A stretch of 64,000 nucleotides of DNA from Microaerobacter geothermalis (GTDB lineage: Bacteria; Bacillota; Bacilli; DSM-22679), in assembly GCF_021608135.1 (NCBI RefSeq), contig NZ_JAKIHL010000006.1:30961-94960 (forward strand). Direction: 5' to 3'. A program made the translations under genes and the position numbers. The notes beneath the pieces were generated by a model. The model did not search any database. It saw only the letters and a program-made list of their open reading frames with translations, and was not told the origin of the DNA. Of the stretch, positions 62,335-64,000 are shown one piece after another; position 1 is the first letter of the stretch; the number at the start of each line of letters is the position of its first letter.

Positions 62335-62472
62335 TTCTATATGAAGTGGAATTGAAAAGTTTTCACTTGCAGTGAGTCGGGTTCTCCAGTAAAGTATTCA
62401 ATGTTCACTTCGAGACTAAAGAATGGAGCCATCAAAAACACCTGGGCATTTCAATGATGGAGTCAGTCGTGT
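62335..62472. repeat. Degenerate palindromic-element remnant
   Basis: AAGTGGAATTGAAAAG (decayed tip), GAGTCGGGTTCTCC, then ACTAAAGAATGGAGCCATCAAAAACA and CCTGGGCATTTCAATGATGGAGTCAG; the right half-core is lost. It lies upstream of aroC. Confidence 0.65.
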
Positions 62473-62480
62473 GAAACATG

Positions 62481-62507
62481 AGAATAGCCGGATGATTTCC
62501 GGCTATT
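62481..62507 (-). terminator. Terminator after the 45-residue ORF
   Basis: ATAGCCGG and CCGGCTAT form a perfect 8-bp stem around ATGATTT. The ORF stop codon lies in the right arm. There is no strong T tract on the minus strand (TCTCATG), so the efficiency is uncertain. Confidence 0.5.
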
Positions 62508-62640
62508 GTAACGCTTCCTTTTCTTTTTTTGCATCCAGTATATCCTTTAATTGATTTCTTTCAGCACCCAAAATTTGGGCACATTCCTGAAATGTCAGAA
62601 GTCCGCGACGGTAAGCCTCCAATACCTTTTTTTTATCCAT
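62503..62640 (-). CDS. Small helical protein of unknown function
   Basis: A 45-residue ORF starts with ATG 62640 behind GGGGGG at 7 nt. The protein (KKKVLEAYRRGLLTFQECAQ, then ILGAERNQLKDIL) looks like a helix-turn-helix-type hairpin of the sort found in small UPF0175-like proteins. It lies between cheR and aroC on the same strand and ends in a hairpin. I do not recognise an orthologue by name. Confidence 0.5.
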   Translation of the reverse strand: MDKKKVLEAYRRGLLTFQECAQILGAERNQLKDILDAKKEKEALQ

Positions 62641-62712
62641 GGAACTACCCCCCTACCACGTAACCTTTATACTTTTATTATATTGGTAGGTTTGGAAAAT
62701 TATACCCATTCC

Positions 62713-63495
62713 TTATTCCCCTATTTTTCGATAAAAAAATGTATCCATCGTATCAAATCCATATTTTCTAGGATGAAATATTTGCTCAGTGCTACCGACG
62801 AACAAAACGCCGCCTTTTCTCAGGGCTTTGTTAAATTTGTGATATAATTGGCTCTTCGCCTCTTCTGTAAAATAAATCATGACATTTCTGCAAACAATCA
62901 GATCAAAATTGGTATCAAACGGATCCGATAATAAGTTATGCCTTTTGAATTGTACACAATTTTTCACTTCCTGGGAGATTCGATAATGAAATTGCTCCTT
63001 AACAAAGTACTTATGAAGTAAATCTTTAGGAACATCTTGAACCGCTCTTTCCACATAAATCCCATTTTTGGCCTTGTCTATCGCTCCATCATCAATATCA
63101 GTGGCTAATATTTTTATCTCGTGCAATGGGTAAAAACGGCTTAAAATCATAGCCAACGTATAAGGTTCTTCACCGGTAGAGCAGGCTGCACTCCAAATCT
63201 TTAACTTTCTCGTTTCCTTCATCAACTCAGGAATAATTTTGTTCGTTAAAACGTCCCATCTCGCAGGATTTCTAAAGAATTCAGATACATTAATGGTAAT
63301 TCGATCTAAAAATTCATGATACAATGCTGGTTCCTTCACAAGGGCCTGAAAAAATGTTTCAAAAGAATGAAATCCCCTCTTTTCCCGTAAAGAGGTCAGT
63401 CTTCTTTTCATTTGAGCTTCCTTATATTGCGCAAGATCGATCCCCGTCCTCTTTTTTACCCGTTCAATGAACTGTAGAAAATCCTTATCTTCCAT
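62713..63495 (-). CDS. cheR: Chemotaxis receptor methyltransferase CheR
   Basis: It methylates glutamates of chemoreceptors using S-adenosylmethionine. The 260 residues have the N-terminal helical domain ([19 protein letters not shown]), then [13 protein letters not shown], the SAM motif [18 protein letters not shown] at 99-115, [12 protein letters not shown], and [11 protein letters not shown]. Length and position (before aroC) match B. subtilis. The Shine-Dalgarno (GAGGAG) is about 14 nt from the ATG, a little far. Confidence 0.95.
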   Translation of the reverse strand: MEDKDFLQFIERVKKRTGIDLAQYKEAQMKRRLTSLREKRGFHSFETFFQALVKEPALYHEFLDRITINVSEFFRNPARWDVLTNKIIPELMKETRKLKIWSAACSTGEEPYTLAMILSRFYPLHEIKILATDIDDGAIDKAKNGIYVERAVQDVPKDLLHKYFVKEQFHYRISQEVKNCVQFKRHNLLSDPFDTNFDLIVCRNVMIYFTEEAKSQLYHKFNKALRKGGVLFVGSTEQIFHPRKYGFDTMDTFFYRKIGE

Positions 63496-63557
63496 TCCGG
63501 TTCTTTATAACTCCTCTTCTATAAGAATACCGATCTCGATAATTAACATTTAACCCA

Positions 63558-63757
63558 TCTATAGATCCGGAACTAAAGTTTTACACGTCGGCTTGTCGAG
63601 TTCGACCCAGATGTGATTCATGTCCACTTCGGGGAAAAGAACGGAGCCGTCAAAAATATCTGGGTATTTCAAAGATAGAGTCAGTTTGACGGCTAATTTC
63701 CGTTCTTCTAAGCACGAAATCGAAGGCAGTCCTTAGTAAATTCTTTGATATGAAAAT
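63558..63757. mobile_element. Palindromic MITE-like element, right end truncated
   Basis: TCTATAGATCC-GGAACTAAAG, CGAGTTCG, GAACGGAGCCGTCAAA paired with TTTGACGGC...CCGTTCTTC, and CAGTCCTTAGTAAATTC, then GATATGAAAATA. From 63758 the sequence leaves the family consensus, in the middle of where the arm would be. The remaining 63758-63868 has no accepted gene. Confidence 0.82.
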
Positions 63758-63868
63758 AATTCCCTCCCTGGGCATACTGATCTAAAAATGTCAAGTGCTT
63801 GGTATCAATTTCCAGATAAAAATGGGTATAGGGATGCCCGGGATAATCGTTGTAAATGTTTCCAGTAG

Positions 63869-64000
63869 TTATGATGCAGTATTCTTCTGAACTTCGTATC
63901 CTAATTGACGCACCTTAGCGATAAAATATCTTTCCATTCGTTCTTGGTTTCGCTTCTGTAAAAAGTCTTCACCTAACTCTTTATAGTGATCATCGTTTAA
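63869..64000 (-). CDS. C-terminal fragment of a transposase-like protein (runs off right edge)
   Basis: An open minus-strand frame enters from the right edge and stops at TAA 63869-63871, giving 43 residues ending YKELGEDFLQKRNQERMERY then FIAKVRQLGYEVQKNTAS. The pattern LG-x-DF-x3-R-x3-ER-x12-LGYEV resembles the tails of several insertion-sequence transposases, but I cannot name the family. It lies 111 bp from the truncated palindromic element. Only the extension beyond the window can confirm it. Confidence 0.4.
   Translation of the reverse strand, partial: LNDDHYKELGEDFLQKRNQERMERYFIAKVRQLGYEVQKNTAS

Noticed and set aside
1..64000. rRNA, tRNA, CRISPR arrays, prophage or plasmid functions
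   Set aside because: None seen. The repeated sequences are dispersed palindromic elements, not regularly spaced arrays, and no phage structural or integrase genes occur.

Overview
The window reads as chromosome of a low-GC, endospore-forming Firmicute of the order Bacillales. The strongest evidence is gene order. Running leftwards on the minus strand, cheR-aroC-aroB-trpEDCFBA-hisC-tyrA-aroA-ypiA-ypiB-ypiF-qcrABC-ypjA-(ypjB)-yitT-mazG-dapB-mgsA-bshB1-bshA-cca-birA-panBCD-tseB-aspB-asnS-dnaD follows the Bacillus subtilis order, with insertions and losses. Other support comes from a TRAP-type trp leader, bacillithiol genes, CotS-family spore-coat proteins and a menaquinol:cytochrome c reductase. 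The genus cannot be fixed from what I can see. No rRNA, tRNA, CRISPR array or prophage was found.

Layout. Positions 1-10.2 kb hold an accessory cluster: two CotS-like kinase-fold proteins, a tandem-domain GT2, a PIG-L deacetylase, a HipA-like kinase, a beta-helix acyltransferase and three more glycosyltransferases. I infer a spore-surface glycan locus. From 10.3 to 19.6 kb lie dnaD, asnS, aspB, ackA, a 3-hydroxyacyl-CoA dehydrogenase, an FtsH-like protease with a membrane partner, tseB and a lipoprotein. From 19.7 to 27.7 kb there are mtaD, a Ku plus split-LigD end-joining operon, rex, a metal-ligand-less metallo-beta-lactamase-fold protein and a TPR protein. From 27.7 to 36.1 kb come panBCD, birA, cca, bshA, bshB1, mgsA, dapB and mazG. 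From 36.1 to 49.7 kb there are a YitT protein, a YugP peptidase behind a manganese riboswitch, ypjA, qcrCBA, a cation/proton antiporter, ypiF, ypiB, a winged-helix-like protein, ypiA, an ECF sigma/anti-sigma pair and an MFS transporter. From 49.8 to 62.3 kb lies the aromatic amino acid supraoperon. The right end holds a 45-residue ORF, cheR and a truncated transposase-like ORF.

The most unusual structure is a family of interspersed palindromic elements, about 14 copies or remnants in 64 kb. Their tips read GGAACTAAA...TTTAGTTCC, often with CTATAG just outside. Their core folds into a long interrupted hairpin, and an optional 65-bp hairpin arm appears at one end, both ends, alone or not at all. 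They look like non-autonomous MITE-type elements. They sit almost only in intergenic DNA, but several supply stop codons or coding tails to genes (2257, 38114), flank the ypjB remnant, and separate the trp leader from a candidate upstream promoter. Other highlights are an 11-repeat TRAP site with terminator and SD-hairpin ahead of trpE in an operon lacking aroH, a yybP-ykoY riboswitch with a consensus promoter ahead of a peptidase gene, and an FtsH-like protease whose missing extracytoplasmic domain may be supplied by its overlapping neighbour.

Most starts were chosen by Shine-Dalgarno spacing, so several are shorter than the longest open frame; this is stated in each entry.
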